Source: Paramarasmius palmivorus (Eukaryota; Basidiomycota; Agaricomycetes; Agaricales; Marasmiaceae). Taken from it: a DNA stretch of 64,000 bases. This document shows, piece by piece, positions 25,500 through 37,243 of the stretch. The position numbers and the translations under genes are program-made. Each line of letters begins with the position of its first letter. The first letter of the stretch is position 1. The stretch spans positions 1 through 64,000 of the forward strand of contig JAYKXP010000025.1 of the NCBI GenBank assembly GCA_037176845.1. The letters run 5' to 3'. The notes beneath the pieces were generated by a model. It made no database searches. It had not been told where the DNA came from and saw only the letters and a program-made list of their open reading frames with translations.

Positions 25500-26808
25500 T
25501 AACACTACTTAAAGGAAAGCGCCCTCTAAAAAAAAAAGGTGATTCCCCTTTCCCCCGCCCCAAATGACCTACGGCAGCGTCAACTACGCCACGTTTTCTA
25601 AGGACTCGTTGTACCTTTAATCTTGAGCAACTGTGATTGCGCTTAGACAATTCAATTCGTATAGCTAGAGCATTGTCAACCTGAATAACTATCAATCTTG
25701 GGGAAACACACCGAGCCCAAAAGAAATGACGTACCAAGAAGCTTTGAAATGCTTCATTCAACTGTCCCCTCAGCTGTGTCAGATTATCTTTCCTGTCCTT
25801 TGCGAAGAACATGTCTTTGAGAAGGTGCCGATAACTTTGTTGTCGAGGCTGCATCCCGCCAAGTTTGACTTCAATGTCATCGAGTGCGCTTTAAAGGCTG
25901 TCAGTCAGAGAAATCGAACAAGGAGAGGGCTGGGACATACCTCTTCAATGTCTGACAATCCTTTTCGAGAGTAGCAGAAATCTCTCTGGGAAGACTTTTC
26001 ATGCGCTCAACGATACGTTTCTTCATCGCCTCGGCATGTTCACCGAGCCTGGCCGCTTCTTCCTTGTTGCCTTCTGCGGTCTGCACGTAACACGTATTGG
26101 TCAGGTCATTTCGAGATGCTGTATAGAGGAGGTAACAAGGCACCTTTGCGAGCTCGACAATCTTTGTTAGCCCCATTGCCACAGCTTTCATCGGCGACAA
26201 TATCGGAGCGGTTTCACCAATTATAGCCATAGCTGTAGCAGTATGCTCGACGGTGGTGAGAGCTGCGCTCCTGCTCACTGTGTTCTGACTCTGAACTTTG
26301 GGTTTGGGCAACTACAGGGCAGACGGTGAGTAGTTGATTCAAGCGAGCAGACAGAGAACATACTTTCAGAGCCGAATAAGCCTTCTTCAGTTTCCATGCG
26401 TTGATCCTTTCTCTTGGTGTTATCGCTGCAGCGACAGCTCGAAAGCGACTCAGGTTTGGGCTTTCCAGATCGTTTGCAAGTGTTTGAATAGCACTATCCA
26501 TAGTTCAGAAGTGATTGGAGAAAAGAAATACTAGTTAAACGTACCGATAGAACGACTGGAGTAGTACAGGGTCCAAAACATGACCAGAGCCTGCGTTAGC
26601 CTGATTATCGAGCACGCTGACGATCATCTCCGCTGCCGACTTGACCATCTCCTTCCTTCTATCTGACACATTAGGGGAATCGTACTATGACAAGTGTATA
26701 TTGAGCCTCCAAATTCTCATGAAAACAAGTAGTACTCACCACTTTCGCAAGACGGTCACAAAGCTGGAGGGGATCGATATTGGACTGTGGAACAACTGCG
26801 TTCGACAT
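25381..26808 (-). CDS. Helical HeLo/MLKL-like N-terminal-domain protein, 3' end formed by a MITE
   Basis: ATG at 26808 (MSNAVVPQSN) starts a chain of short exons. They read MVKSAAEMIVSVLDNQ, AIQTLANDLESPNLSRF, then TVEHTATAMAIIGETAPIL and MKAVAMGLTKIVELAK. Next, after an intron, come NKEEAARLGEHAEAMKKRI, SATLEKDCQTLK, and again after an intron LDDIEVKLGG, RHLLKDMFFAKDRKDNL and TQLRGQLNEAFQSFL. The amphipathic pattern, with GL.KIVELA and the FFAKD..DNL...L..AF.SF block, resembles the four-helix N-terminal domains (HeLo/MLKL-NTD-like) preceding NACHT in many Agaricomycete NLR proteins. There it acts as a membrane-targeting or signalling effector. No NACHT P-loop follows. The frame runs past VDNALAIRIELSKR into the MITE and stops at 25381. 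It could be a truncated NLR or an effector-only gene. Family call is moderate. Confidence 0.55.
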
Positions 26809-26819
26809 TGTTCAGCGGG

Positions 26820-27560
26820 GGTTGGACTGAGGGGGTTCGAGCAAGATGGAAAGCTGTTGAGCTAGCAGTACATCCGAGTCCCAGTTCGAAGAAAGCTGCA
26901 AATGTGCCCCCGGCGCCAAACGAGTTGAGATCCACCAACAGATGTAAGTTCATCATTGGCTTCTTTTTCCTGATATCCCTCTTCGGAAGTATCGGAATTA
27001 GAGCGTCCAAAAGGGGTGACCGTGCAGCGTTCGCGCAACATAGGATAGAATTGAGAATGATTTTCTTCATGTGGATTATACGTCAGATTCCTTGGGCATT
27101 TGGATTTCATCTAAATGTACAGCGTGCAACGATCGTATACGAGGGCAATCATGAGACCTCTAAGGTGAAAGCTGTTGAGCTGTACAAGTTCCACAATCGA
27201 TAAACTTGATAATCCCAGCGCCAAACAATACCTGGAAGCTGTGCATGAGTTGATTACGAGTTCGGAGTTATCCGAATTCGTTCTTTATCTGTGAGCGCAC
27301 TTTCGCGATTCTGAGGCTGTGTTATTTTTCCCGCGCTCTCATTGGTAGATAAAAACCCCATTTTCGCACGCTATATCGTTCTTTCCTCCGTCCTTGGCGC
27401 ACACATATTTTATCCGTGTGCATTGCATGCTTTTAGGTGCTACAGGTATGTGTACCTTACACGAATTCTATTGCTATGCCAAATCTGTGGACGATGAGTG
27501 TTTCGACCGTCGTGGAGCAAGCTTCCAACGGTAATCACACTCTCTCGCAGTCCGAGGAGT
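26820..27560. other. Spacer between HeLo-like gene and the KDZ element
   Basis: No exon chain or known motif was found on either strand. Open frames overlap and disagree. It contains the divergent 5' flank of the HeLo-like gene and the left genomic flank of the transposon. Confidence 0.35.
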
Positions 27561-27562
27561 CC

Positions 27563-27896
27563 ATGTAGGTCAATAATTATTTTCCCCACAGGCTTAACAA
27601 CGCATGTTATTTATCATCCCACTACAGCCTTGTCCTTGAGCATGATAATAATCATCTCCTCCCCTAGTGTCACTGCCTGGATTTGGGTGTCCCGAGTGTG
27701 ATAATTATTATTCCTTCCTCGTGAGTCGTTTCCAGGCCGGGCCACCATATCTATTAATTATCATGAGGGTCCCGAGGTTGATAATTATCATGCTCATCCC
27801 TCGCCCCAATGTCAAACCGTTCCCCCGCAGGCATAGAACATTTCTTGTCACTATTCCACTCCCGTTGAGGTAAGTAATAACATTGTGCTCGCAATG
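27563..27896 (+). repeat. Left terminal inverted repeat of the KDZ element
   Basis: The first 250 bases pair almost perfectly with the right end (for example CCCACAGGCTTAACAACGCA and GGTGTCCCGAG.GTGATAATT). A second conserved block is GCATAGAACATTTCT...GAGGTAAGTAATAACATTG. The left repeat lacks an 80-base unit present on the right. Confidence 0.9.
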
Positions 27897-28380
27897 TAAT
27901 CGACGAACTAAGGGTGGTTGTGACCGACAATCATTATCTACTCCTCCCATGTCCTATCAATCCCATTCCACATTCACCCGCATAATATTATCATTTAACC
28001 ACTTACCATGAGAGGCATAATTATTATTCGTTGCTACAAATCCTACCCGTCATAATTATCACACAGTCCGCGGGACAGATAATTATCATTCACCTTGTTC
28101 CCAATCATCCTCTGACATTTATCTTGCATTTATTACAATCCTCCGGTTGAAGCGATTAATTATTATTCCTTGCTCGACCTCGTTTCCTTGTATTCCTCCG
28201 ATCCTTATTAACATGTGCTTTCTGATGCTGATAATTATTATCTGACACTCTAAATTCTTTCCAATACCACGGCCTTTCACCTCTACAATAATTATTCCCT
28301 TCAGCTCTGGGTGAATGATTATTTTAGCTCGTCCCCAAACACAATCCGGGCCTCAAGCGAATGATGATTATCCTTGTAAC
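27573..28380. repeat. Left subterminal array of ATAATTAT palindromes
   Basis: The self-complementary octamer ATAATTAT, often extended to GATAATTATCA or AATAATTATTA, recurs about eight to ten times, with more one-base variants (ATGATTATT, TTAATTAT). The spacing is roughly 30-90 bases in otherwise GC-rich sequence. No coding signal is present. Subterminal short repeats of this sort usually bind the transposase. That role is inferred here. Confidence 0.7.
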
Positions 28381-28577
28381 TTGCACGTAAACTACATGGA
28401 CACTTAGCGTAACGGTCTACTTTCGAAGAAGTGCGATGGGGTTTGGGTTCAACTCTCAGTTCAGCCGTATTTTGTTGCATGACTGAAATTTTTTAATCCC
28501 ACTCGTCACATTTACCACCAGCTGTAGCCATAGGTATGTATTCATAGGCAGTGAGTAAAATACATTCTCCAAGTACT

Positions 28578-31500
28578 CTAACTCTCATCTACGTCCTCAA
28601 CGTCTGCAACATCTAGGTCCAGCTCGACTGTAAGAGTAGCTAGGCTTCTCAACATGCCGTCTAGATCACTTCCCGGATCGCGGACCGTTTTAATTATCGC
28701 TGTCAGCCTGTCGCGCATAGCTTGCCATGACGTTGACCACGATATCGCACGAATCATCTCGGCATCTGTCTGCTCTAAGGCATATGCTCTTAGACCCTCA
28801 GAGAGATGGCGTGAGATGCCATCCCGACGGCCTATCTGTTCCTTCCACCACTGAGCCCTCCAGTGACAAAATGAAATGGATCGGCGCATTTCCTCTTCGA
28901 GGAGCTCTAGCTCCTCTCGAGCACGGTGCGCTCGAGCTCGAGCTTTGCACCACTCCACGCGAAGCACTTGAGTAGCATCAGACCAAGTCAAAAACAAAAG
29001 TAGGGAGCGCTCACAAGTATCAACAATCTGAGACTGATTTCCGCTTGCGATTCCGCTGTACCATATCCAAGAGGGAGCTTCACGCTTGGAGAGAACGTTA
29101 CTCGTGTCCTCAGTTGTCGTGACAATGTTCTCCGAACGTCCTGACAGTAAAGCCGTAATTTGCTGTTCCGAGATCCCGGCCAACCTCTGCTCTGCAATGT
29201 AGCTGGCCTTCTCCTCTTGCCGTAATACCCTTTCATTAATCCCTCGAATATCCTCCGGCCGAAGTTCCTGGTATTCGTTTGACCAAGGACCTGTTCCCCG
29301 GAGAGACGCTACTGCCTCGCGCGCAGTCTTGTATTCTTCCCGTATCACCTTGATTTTATCTTCAATCTGTTGCTGCAATGCTTGTGAACGGGTGTACAAT
29401 CCCTGCGAAGGGGTGTTTCTTTGCTTATCGCCGTATGCCACGGCACGAGTCAGGAGGCAAGTGCGAAGATCATCGATTCGCTCAACCATCAGAGCGTACC
29501 TCAACCTTGCCTCGGCGTCAATCTGCTCCGCGGTGTAAAGTTTTTCCCGCGCCTCCTGCTCGAAGAAGCTTGGTAGATAGAGCGGTAGTGTCTCCGGAGT
29601 CGAAGCAGCGTCAGGAGCAAGGTCCTTGATGTGCTGTGAAAGAGTGGGTATGTGGGTAGTCTGCAGCTGGTAGTAGCGCCTAATTCGTCCGAGCAATTGA
29701 GTTCTTCGGGTCAAGAGGTTTGTTTGTTGGTAGTCGGTTGATTTTGTGCTGGTAGCAATACCCCTGAGTTGAACTCTGCTGATAATGAGTTTAGATGTGC
29801 TGTAATGACTGAAGAAAATCGTACTGAGTGTCGATGATCTCCAAGCCTTCGCATATGATTGTGCCTGGTGCTATTGCTGAACTACCTTTGCCCGCTACTT
29901 CACGCTTGTATTCCTCTTCGGCTAGCTCCCTCTTCACGTGAGCGTAGGTTGTTTCTACCAGAATTCTATTAGTGACAGAAACGTAGACAGGACGTAATCT
30001 CACTCTTCGACGGAACGTCATATGGACAGTTCTGACTTCGGCCCTCTTCCCACTGCACAACTTCCTTCTCCCATTGCTTGACCTTGTCTGAGTAGCTACG
30101 CTTCATTCCGTCATGAAGGGCTGAAAATGCACGGGCTGTGATGATAGCTTCAGGAATTGCTTTGGTGGCCTTCTTCATGAACGAAGTACCTATTTTCCTT
30201 TTCAGTATCAAGGTTTGGACCAAACACAGCCACTTACCCAGATTAACCGTCTTTCGCCAGTTAGAGAAATTGCAAAAATCGTCAATTGTGTCGAGACGCC
30301 CACCAGCAGTCATCATCGAAACACATCGGGCGATACCATTTAACGTTGACCAGTTCCTTTCTATAGCCTCACCATCTGTCTTGCCGACGCCTTTTGTGAA
30401 GTTGAAGGAGAATGGTGCAAAGCAGGCCGGAACATGAGCAGGAAGATGAAACTTTGGGACTTTGAATTTGAGGCTAGTGAATGATGGTATATGGAGATAT
30501 GCCGGTAAAGTCTTCATGCGAGCCATAAAGTTCTTGTACCATTGACAAGCAATATCATATGAAATGACGAGCAGCAGCCAATAGCAAGACATAATGCTAA
30601 ACAGCAAAATCGCGTCCATGTTACAGTATCTAAATGACATAATCTCAGCTTATCTCTCGGAACCGATGTAGATTACGCACCTTTCTCCTTTTTGAAGATC
30701 ACCTACACCGTTCGGACGGAAGAGTTCGTGTCGCGAGCATGTGACCGAGCCAATACCCGTCGCACGCAGACCCTTTGACTTCTTGTTGTTCGCCTTGCCG
30801 ATAGCATTGAAACCGACGCAATGACTTATCTATGTGGCAATTAATAATCGAAATATGCCAGGTAACACCAGAATTAACCTCGTTCTGTTGACTATCCTTT
30901 ACGATTTGAAGGTACTCTTCCGGAGGCACAAAGCAGCCGAAACCGGGACCCAGCGCAGGATCACGATGGTCGTTTGCTCGGGCTCGAGCCTTCTGTTTGA
31001 AATTCGCATCGACAGAAAGGCAGATACCATATTTCCAACTGTAGCATGTTATCAGCACCGATTTGCAAACTCCCATTAACAATAACTAACCTTTCTTCTG
31101 CATTAGCCATCCTCCAATCCTTCGGAAGATTCTTGTCAGGGTGCGGACAACAGCGGCAAGGTACTGTGGCTTCGCCCCACTTGGTACCAGCTATCCCTGA
31201 TGGATCATGTCCTCTCCCGCAACGTTTCATTGCCTTGAGATGCCGCCATTGTCGAACCATCAGCATAAACTGCTGGAGACGATCCTATGACGTTGTCAAG
31301 ACCTATATTACGTAGATTACTGCGACAATGCCTACCGGAATGTACGTCAGGCCAGAACCATCTGTCAACTGTTCTAACGAGCGATAGTAGTCGGTAGGCG
31401 GCACTTGACCCTGGAGGTTGAGGATGTGAAAATGACGTAGGAGCTCGAAGGTTGCGGCAGATCTTGGCTCCTTATAAGATGAAGGCCACCAACCAATTTC

Positions 31501-32379
31501 AAGAAGCTGTTCATACTGTTCTGCTTATGAATATCAGTGTAGACCTAATATAAGGGCCTAATGACGCACCTGGAGCATTCTCACAACCGCAGAAGAACAA
31601 GTTCAATGGATGAATACCGTTGACCCCCAAAACCACGAAATCTCCTTGACCTGATACATAGTGTGGGCAGTGTTCGCCGACTGCATGTCCCAATTGTACG
31701 ATAATTCCCAGGCTGCTGAGTGTGACCGGCTTGAAGAAGTCTCCTGACCATTCCTGCCGCGAACGTCTGTTAGCCGTGAGATTGCCAACTTAAGAACAAG
31801 ACATACCTGTGTCCGATGGACAGGAAGATATTGATGTTGTTTGATTAGGCAGGTTTTGCAGGATAATGGCAAGGCCAAGCAATCCAGGCATCGAAACTTG
31901 GCCAAAGGAGATCCACACCGACAGGTGCCAGTGAACAGTCGACCTCTTCCTTCTCCAACGAGGATCCAGTCAAGATAGTTGTCGCGGTATTTTTCCTTCC
32001 AGGTGATAAGCGGAGCATCCTATACCACTGTGAGATCATCACCCAGCCAAACCAAAAAGCGTGCACTTACAGAATCCTCATAACGCTTTGCCCTTGGTTT
32101 CACCTTCAGACGTCCAGGTTCTTCTATATTTCCCGTCTCTTCAAATGGTGTCTCTATCGGTCCGGGCAGCGAAATCGTATCTGACATCGCCCAGTCATAA
32201 ATTGTGGCTGGATGGAGTTCTGGTAGAGGATCCGGCTGAGCAATCACCGGTGCATCTACTTCAAGGTGCGACACTCGCAGACCGGCAGAAGATGAGCTGT
32301 AAGACTTTTGAGTGCGTGAACTCTTCAGTTCCAGGCTGTCGAAGCGACCCTTGTTCCGATTTCTACCAGACTTCGGCAT
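28578..32379 (-). CDS. KDZ transposase (Kyakuja type, CxC2 cysteine cluster)
   Basis: The start ATG (MPKSGRNRNKGRF) is at 32379; exon 1 ends at 32071 and exon 2 is 31807-32019. Exon 2 holds DAPLITWKEKYRDNYLDWIL and the CxC2 zinc-cluster cysteines (GTCRCG, FRCLDC, LSCKTC). Further exons carry LGHAVGEHCPH, GIHPLNLFFCGC, LSVDANFKQKARA, GERYCNMD, LVISYDIACQWYKN, KFHLPAHVPAC and DGEAIERNWSTLNG. The D of VDANF, the D of SYDIACQW and the E of GEAIERNW match the usual RNase H-fold catalytic positions. The C-terminal exon (28578 to about 29800) is the helical KDZ tail (EWCKARARAHRAREELELLEEEM). Introns of about 50 nt can be removed without frame breaks in all parts checked, so the gene may be active. 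It would cut and paste the surrounding 15-kb element in the nucleus. Confidence 0.88.
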
Positions 32380-32784
32380 TGGACTGAGATGACAATGTGA
32401 AAGATCAGAAAACAAGAAAGGAAGGAGTCTAGACCGAAGTGTTTGGTTATTTGGCAAGATCTTCGAAATTGCTGTGCTAACCCTAGCGCCTGGCGTGGTT
32501 GGGTTTCAGCTCAACTTCTCTCACTCTACATCCATCCTACATCCATCCTACTCGACATCCCTATCGAAATCCCAATATACAAGCTAGCAACTGTGAATCT
32601 GAAACATTCAGACCGACTCAGTAGACTACACAGGTAAAAATCGCTATCTCAAGTATACACCCACCCGTGTGACGTACTCACGTACCCAAAATGGCAGCTT
32701 TGCTTCAGAAGTCCGCTCTCTGGCCATATAAAAACCCCATGAAAACCCTTCGCCCTTTCTTACCCAACCCATATCTCTTCTACA

Positions 32785-33620
32785 ATGGTCAACTCCCCCG
32801 AGGTCGACTCCGTTGAAAACATCTTGAACACTGCACTTGTGGCCGTCGTTGGACTACTTAATACGCATCTCCGTCAGTTACAGGTTACTTTTTTGTGTTC
32901 TTCTTTATCTGAAATCTCTTTAGGTGCCGGGATAGTGTTGAACAACGATACACGTGAAGCCTTGACAGCAGCGTTGCGCTCACTTGCTCTCCTCCTCAAT
33001 GGTAAGGTAGCCTCTATACCAAACTGTCAACGGTCTAATGATATTTCACAGGTCAACCCGAGGCTACAGGTCCTGCAAGCTTGATCTCCGCAGACGCTTC
33101 TGCTACTGAGGCTTCCGGTAAGTTTTCGCTGCTGTGCCACTGTGAGCCCAACACTGATACCACCTCCAGAGCCTGATGACCTAGCCGACCTTCCTGAGGA
33201 TCTCGTTCGGCCTCCTGGTCTCACCGCTCCCGAACGTCCAGCTCGTAATCCATGGGCGATCTGTGTCGCACACCTCATGCCGAACTGTCAGGAGTGCAAC
33301 CCCTCCACTGCTCCAGAACGTTGGTACAGCGTGACAGCTGGTCTGCGAGTAGGCTGGGTGAAAGGCATGTGAGTATCCAGTTCCATTCCAGTTATTTCAG
33401 GACACTGAGAGCTACCTACAGTGATTTGGCTAAAGACCTCACGTACGGTATCACTGACAACGAGTGGAAATATCACCCATCCGAACGACTTGCTCGTGCA
33501 GCCTTTCTGGAACAGTACAAGGCCAGGAAACACCGAGTCTTGGGCCTGTCCAACCAGGTCAGCGCTCGCTCTCTTCGTTACGAGCCACTCGGAGCCGGTT
33601 TGGGGTGGGTAACTCCTTAG
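32785..33620 (+). CDS. KDZ cargo gene 1, unknown, possible RNase H1 N-terminal/viroplasmin-like fold
   Basis: The ATG at 32785 follows a pyrimidine-rich leader. Exons joined by introns at about 32872, 33001, 33120 and 33369 give a protein of roughly 200 residues. Its helical start is MVNSPEVDSVENILNTALV with LTAALRSLALLLNG. An acidic, proline-rich middle follows (EPDDLADLPEDLVRPPG). The C-terminal block is NPWAICVAHLMPNCQEC, ERWYSVTAGLRVGWVKG, DLTYGITDNEWKYHPSERLA and RAAFLEQYKA. The WY.V..G...G pattern followed by a short helix ending AAFLEQY recalls the small RNase H1 N-terminal/viroplasmin fold that binds RNA:DNA hybrids. This is a guess from pattern only. It is divergent from the transposase, about 400 bases away, so the two may share a promoter region. 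Confidence 0.6.
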
Positions 33621-33870
33621 ATAGCTGTAAATAGGTCTTGATCAACAATGACATGTGTTTGATATCTGTAAAAATCAACCTTGTGATAGACGTTAAGGAT
33701 TTAAAGTTAACAGCACCGAAATGAAACACCAACTCGGTGGGGTTAGAGTGACTCCGAGGCAATACTGGACACAAGGTACGCATCTAAGAATCATTGTTTA
33801 ATCAAATGCCTCGTGTGTCGAATCATCGAAAGGAATTCTGCAAATGGATATACAACACTGCGGAAGGATC

Positions 33871-34690
33871 TTATGCTGCCAACATTCCCATCCATCTCGC
33901 GCTTCTACGACTCTGCAACCACTCAATCGCCTCACATCGGTCGATAACTCGCTCCAAACGCAGCAAATCGCCGCCGTGCAATATCTGGAAGGAATGCACC
34001 CCAAATACTGCAGATGTCGGGGCCGGTATACCGGTGTCATACTCGTGAATGGTGTACTGTCGCTGGAGGGGCAGCACAACGCTCAGATTGTCACCACGAT
34101 AATTGAGCTCGTTGGTAGCCATCCAATACATTGATTCCCGGATCTCCTACATGGCAAGAGGCAAAGATTAGAAGGGCGGTGAACAGGGTCTATACACACG
34201 GACTGTACCTCTTTACGCAGATACTGAACTTTGCGGTCTCGCTCGACGTCGTTACTCACTTGAATCCAGCTGGGAAACTTTGCGGCAAATTGGTCATAGA
34301 TAATATTGATCCCCTTCAGAATAGTGTTAGCGACTAAGTGTTCCCAAAAGTGTTCCCATAGGTAACGGTCGATCCAAATTAAGTGCTTGGTCCGAAATCC
34401 AGGTATAACAATCACGGAGACTTGCTGTACGTTGGCATGCTGTCATGATTGTGTTTCGGTCAGTAAAAGGCCCATGTAACAGCAAGCGACATCGAGAACG
34501 GGCAATGGATGAGACGCACCGAATGTAAACCTCTTGCGGAATATCTTACCACCCGAAGGGATCGTCGTTTCTGGTTGTGATGGTCAGAGCGTGGATCACA
34601 ACAATAGGGATAGAATAGCATACCATAAGAAACATACCATTGGTTCTCTTACACCGATTGGAGCACTTCATGGAATGCTGCTCGTCGTCG
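33871..34690 (-). CDS. KDZ cargo gene 2, unknown protein (5' end unresolved)
   Basis: Two exons are well supported. One has VSVIVIPGFRTKHLIWID, LWEHFWEHLVANTILKG and DQFAAKFPSWIQVSNDVER. After an intron starting GTACAG near 34211, the next has ESMYWMATNELNYRGDNL, YTIHEYDTGIPAP, VHSFQILHGGDLLRLERV and IEWLQSRRSARWMGML, then stop. An upstream segment (CSNRCKRTNE, GGKIFRKRFTF at 34.5-34.7 kb) probably belongs to it, but the joining intron phase did not resolve. No known domain. It is on the same strand as cargo gene 3, and it may be damaged at the 5' end. Confidence 0.45.
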
Positions 34691-34755
34691 AAATGAAAGA
34701 GTAACTCAGAGGCAGATACAATAAAAAGGGGGATCTCTAAGAGCCATAATAATTA

Positions 34756-35154
34756 TCATTTTTGAAACTTGAGTCGTTGGCGATTATACAGCTTTATCAG
34801 GCCATCTTTTCCTTCGCCCATTGCCTGATAAGCCATGTCCCAAACCAAATATGTCCTCTCTGCCAACCGTTGTTTGAATGCCTGAAATTGACCCAACATA
34901 TCTCCGTTATCCAAGTACTGCAGAATTTGTCCCTCACACGTCTCTATATATCCTTTGAGGTGAATGAAATCGTCATAGAGTTTCTCCAGGGCTTGCGCCA
35001 GCTGCGTATCGTCTTGGGCGGCGAGTACCTTATTGTAAAGGTCGTCACAGTACTCTCGGTCGGGTTTCTGTCCAGATGGACCCAAGCGCTCGTATTTTTG
35101 AACAATCTTCCTGAGTCTCCTAGACCAATATTGCTCGGAGGTTTTATCTTGCAT
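34756..35154 (-). CDS. KDZ cargo gene 3, small helical protein
   Basis: ATG at 35154 (MQDKTSEQYWSRRLRK) opens 132 codons without introns. The protein is charged and predicted helical: IVQKYERLGPSGQKPDREY, LAQALEKLYDDFIHLKGYI, FQAFKQRLAERTYLVWDMA. The frame stays open further upstream (to 35355) with basic, low-complexity sequence, so an additional upstream exon is possible. No family was recognised. An ATAATTAT octamer occurs at its 3' end near 34748. Confidence 0.45.
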   Translation of the reverse strand: MQDKTSEQYWSRRLRKIVQKYERLGPSGQKPDREYCDDLYNKVLAAQDDTQLAQALEKLYDDFIHLKGYIETCEGQILQYLDNGDMLGQFQAFKQRLAERTYLVWDMAYQAMGEGKDGLIKLYNRQRLKFQK

Positions 35155-35359
35155 GCTATCGAGAGGAGCGAGTGAATGAAGGAGACAATGTCGAATGGTA
35201 GACAAAGACGCACGCCTCGCTCGAGCAGGTGCCGGCCTCCCGAGGGTCGGAACGTGAAGTACTAGTACTCGGTTTTTGGACCTTGGATTTCGACCTAGAG
35301 TCCGTGCAATACTGCATGAGCATTCAAATATAGAGATGATATCACTGAGACGCACCGAA

Positions 35360-36300
35360 CATTGCCTGTCCCGTTCTCCAATCTACCGCTGTCCGTCGAT
35401 CCCGATGTGTTTGATGTTGCTTGGGAGACGCTGAATGTGTAAATTTATCCGAGGTGAGTGAGGTGAGGAGAGGCGAAACAAAAAGGCTCCTTGCTTTGTC
35501 TTGCGCCGGTTTTCGTTGATCTTTTCTCTATTCCTGTCCAAGATTCAGCGTTAGATAACATGGCATAGTGTCCTAGACATACTTATGATAGTATTTGAGT
35601 GCCTTGCGTGCGTTAGCTTGACGTTTCTCTTGACGAGTATGATAAAGTCGAAGTCGAGGCATGATAGTACTGCGTAAAGTGCAAAGAAACTATGGTTTCT
35701 TTGCACCCCTCGCTTTACTTTTTCCTGAGACCATCTGTCAGCGTCATTTTGGAATATGTTGTCCGCCAGAACAATCCGATTTCCATAGTGTATGTTCCGA
35801 ACCTTGATATGGCATGAGAGGAGAGATATACACAGATATGTTTTTCCGGGTTCCGGTTTCCCATGAGTCATGGGCGCTCCGTTGGCGCCTTTTGGGTGCC
35901 TGGGTGAAAAAATATCACCTGATGACATTTTTCTCGCGTTTTTCGGCGCCGAGTAGTATTTCCTTCCTTGCCAACTGCCACGTTGAATTCTGGCCCATCT
36001 TCGACGTGCATCTGGGGTATGCTTGTAAAGGCGTTGGCTTAGCTGATAACAAGTGCGCAGCTTGCGTCTAAGTTGTGGTGACTTGCGCACACTGTGGGTT
36101 TTCTCACAGGTTTTGATGCTCTGCCAACGTACTGCTACATATCTCAGCCGTCTTTGCTACCGGCTGTCTCTGTTATACTACCTCCTTCAGCTCCTAGGCT
36201 CCTAGGCAAGATACGCTTCGGTGGATTTGGCGCCCTGGTGAAAGCTTAGCGCCGGAAAAAGATGAGCTTCTTTACCTAACGTTCGATTCGTTTCTTTGCT
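35360..36300. other. Cargo interval without a secure gene
   Basis: A minus-strand open frame of about 179 codons (35551-36090) is rich in basic residues and has no recognisable motif or supportable introns. I do not call it. GGCGCC-containing repeats such as GTTGGCGCCTTTTGGGTGCC and TTTTTCGGCGCCGAG are noticeable near 35880-35955. Confidence 0.3.
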
Positions 36301-36310
36301 GATTGCCCCC

Positions 36311-36973
36311 ATGTACCCACGCCCCAACAAGAATACGTTCCGGTAAGTTTTTCAGCCTCCATCTTTCATTCGTTATGTCACTGAATTATCTTTGTGTGAG
36401 CCAGTTTCGTTGAGCTACAGGCTTGGGAGCGAGCCAGGGTACGCATCGACCTCTCTTGCTTCAGCTCCCAAGACAAAGTATGGTTGCAACGGAATCGACA
36501 AGGATATGTCAGGCACCGGGACAATGCTAGCGATATACGTGATGTCAACTTCTGGAGGTTTATGGATGCCGCAGTGATGCTCTGGCTTATCCAGCGGGGT
36601 CCGAAGGATTGGGAGAGGTGGAAGACAGTGAGGAGATCTTTTTACAGGCATTTGTTGGTCAAAGTGAGCGTATACGTTACCTGAATTTTTACCACCTACT
36701 GACAGCAGTTCTCAGACTCTAATCTTTCGCTGGGACCGTATGACAGGATGTTCAGCTGGCATAAAAAAATACTGGAGAAGCCGACGCGTACGAACACCAC
36801 CACCAACCCCAATCTCGACACGACCATTACCTCATCTTGGGGTCTACGACACCTTTTCAGATGACGAGTCCTCCGCAGAGGAAGAGATTGCTGACTGGGG
36901 TACGTTGGCCTTGCATTCATGTCTCTTAGGAATTGAAGCTGATTGATCGTTGGTAGCTACTGTAACACTCTAA
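36311..36973 (+). CDS. KDZ cargo gene 4, unknown protein
   Basis: ATG at 36311 starts a short exon (MYPRPNKNTFR), spliced to FVELQAWERARVRIDLSCF. The main exon then reads VWLQRNRQGYVRHRDNAS, DVNFWRFMDAAVMLWLIQRG and DWERWKTVRRSFYRHLLVK. Using the acceptor TTCTCAG the next exon reads TLIFRWDRMTGC, RRVRTPPPTPISTRPLP and an acidic end (FSDDESSAEEEIADW). A last small exon gives the stop at 36973. The product is about 165 residues, tryptophan-rich and basic, with an acidic tail. NAGNAG-like alternative acceptors occur at the third intron. No known family was recognised. The clean exon joins support a real gene. Confidence 0.5.
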
Positions 36974-37243
36974 GCGATTCGCATGGTAGAGATCTCGGTT
37001 GCGAGTAACCGATAGGTTGTTCGATATCATCTGTCGTTCGTCATTCGGCAGTAGTCCTAGTGTTATGGTATTTGTAACATGTATTCTTTTCGAGTTACAG
37101 AGATTCATTGATTCTCAAAGACCTTAACCCTTGCTTCTCATGCTGTCATATCTCCGAATATCTTTATCGCCGCCTCCATAGTACACGTGCACCTGAGTGC
37201 GGATCGTTCTGGGACTCAACAAAATGTATTTCGGTACAGATAA

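Noticed and set aside
35551..36090. 179-codon basic open frame inside the KDZ element
   Set aside because: Composition is uneven, no motif or splice chain supports it, and it could be chance. Left uncalled but worth checking with RNA.
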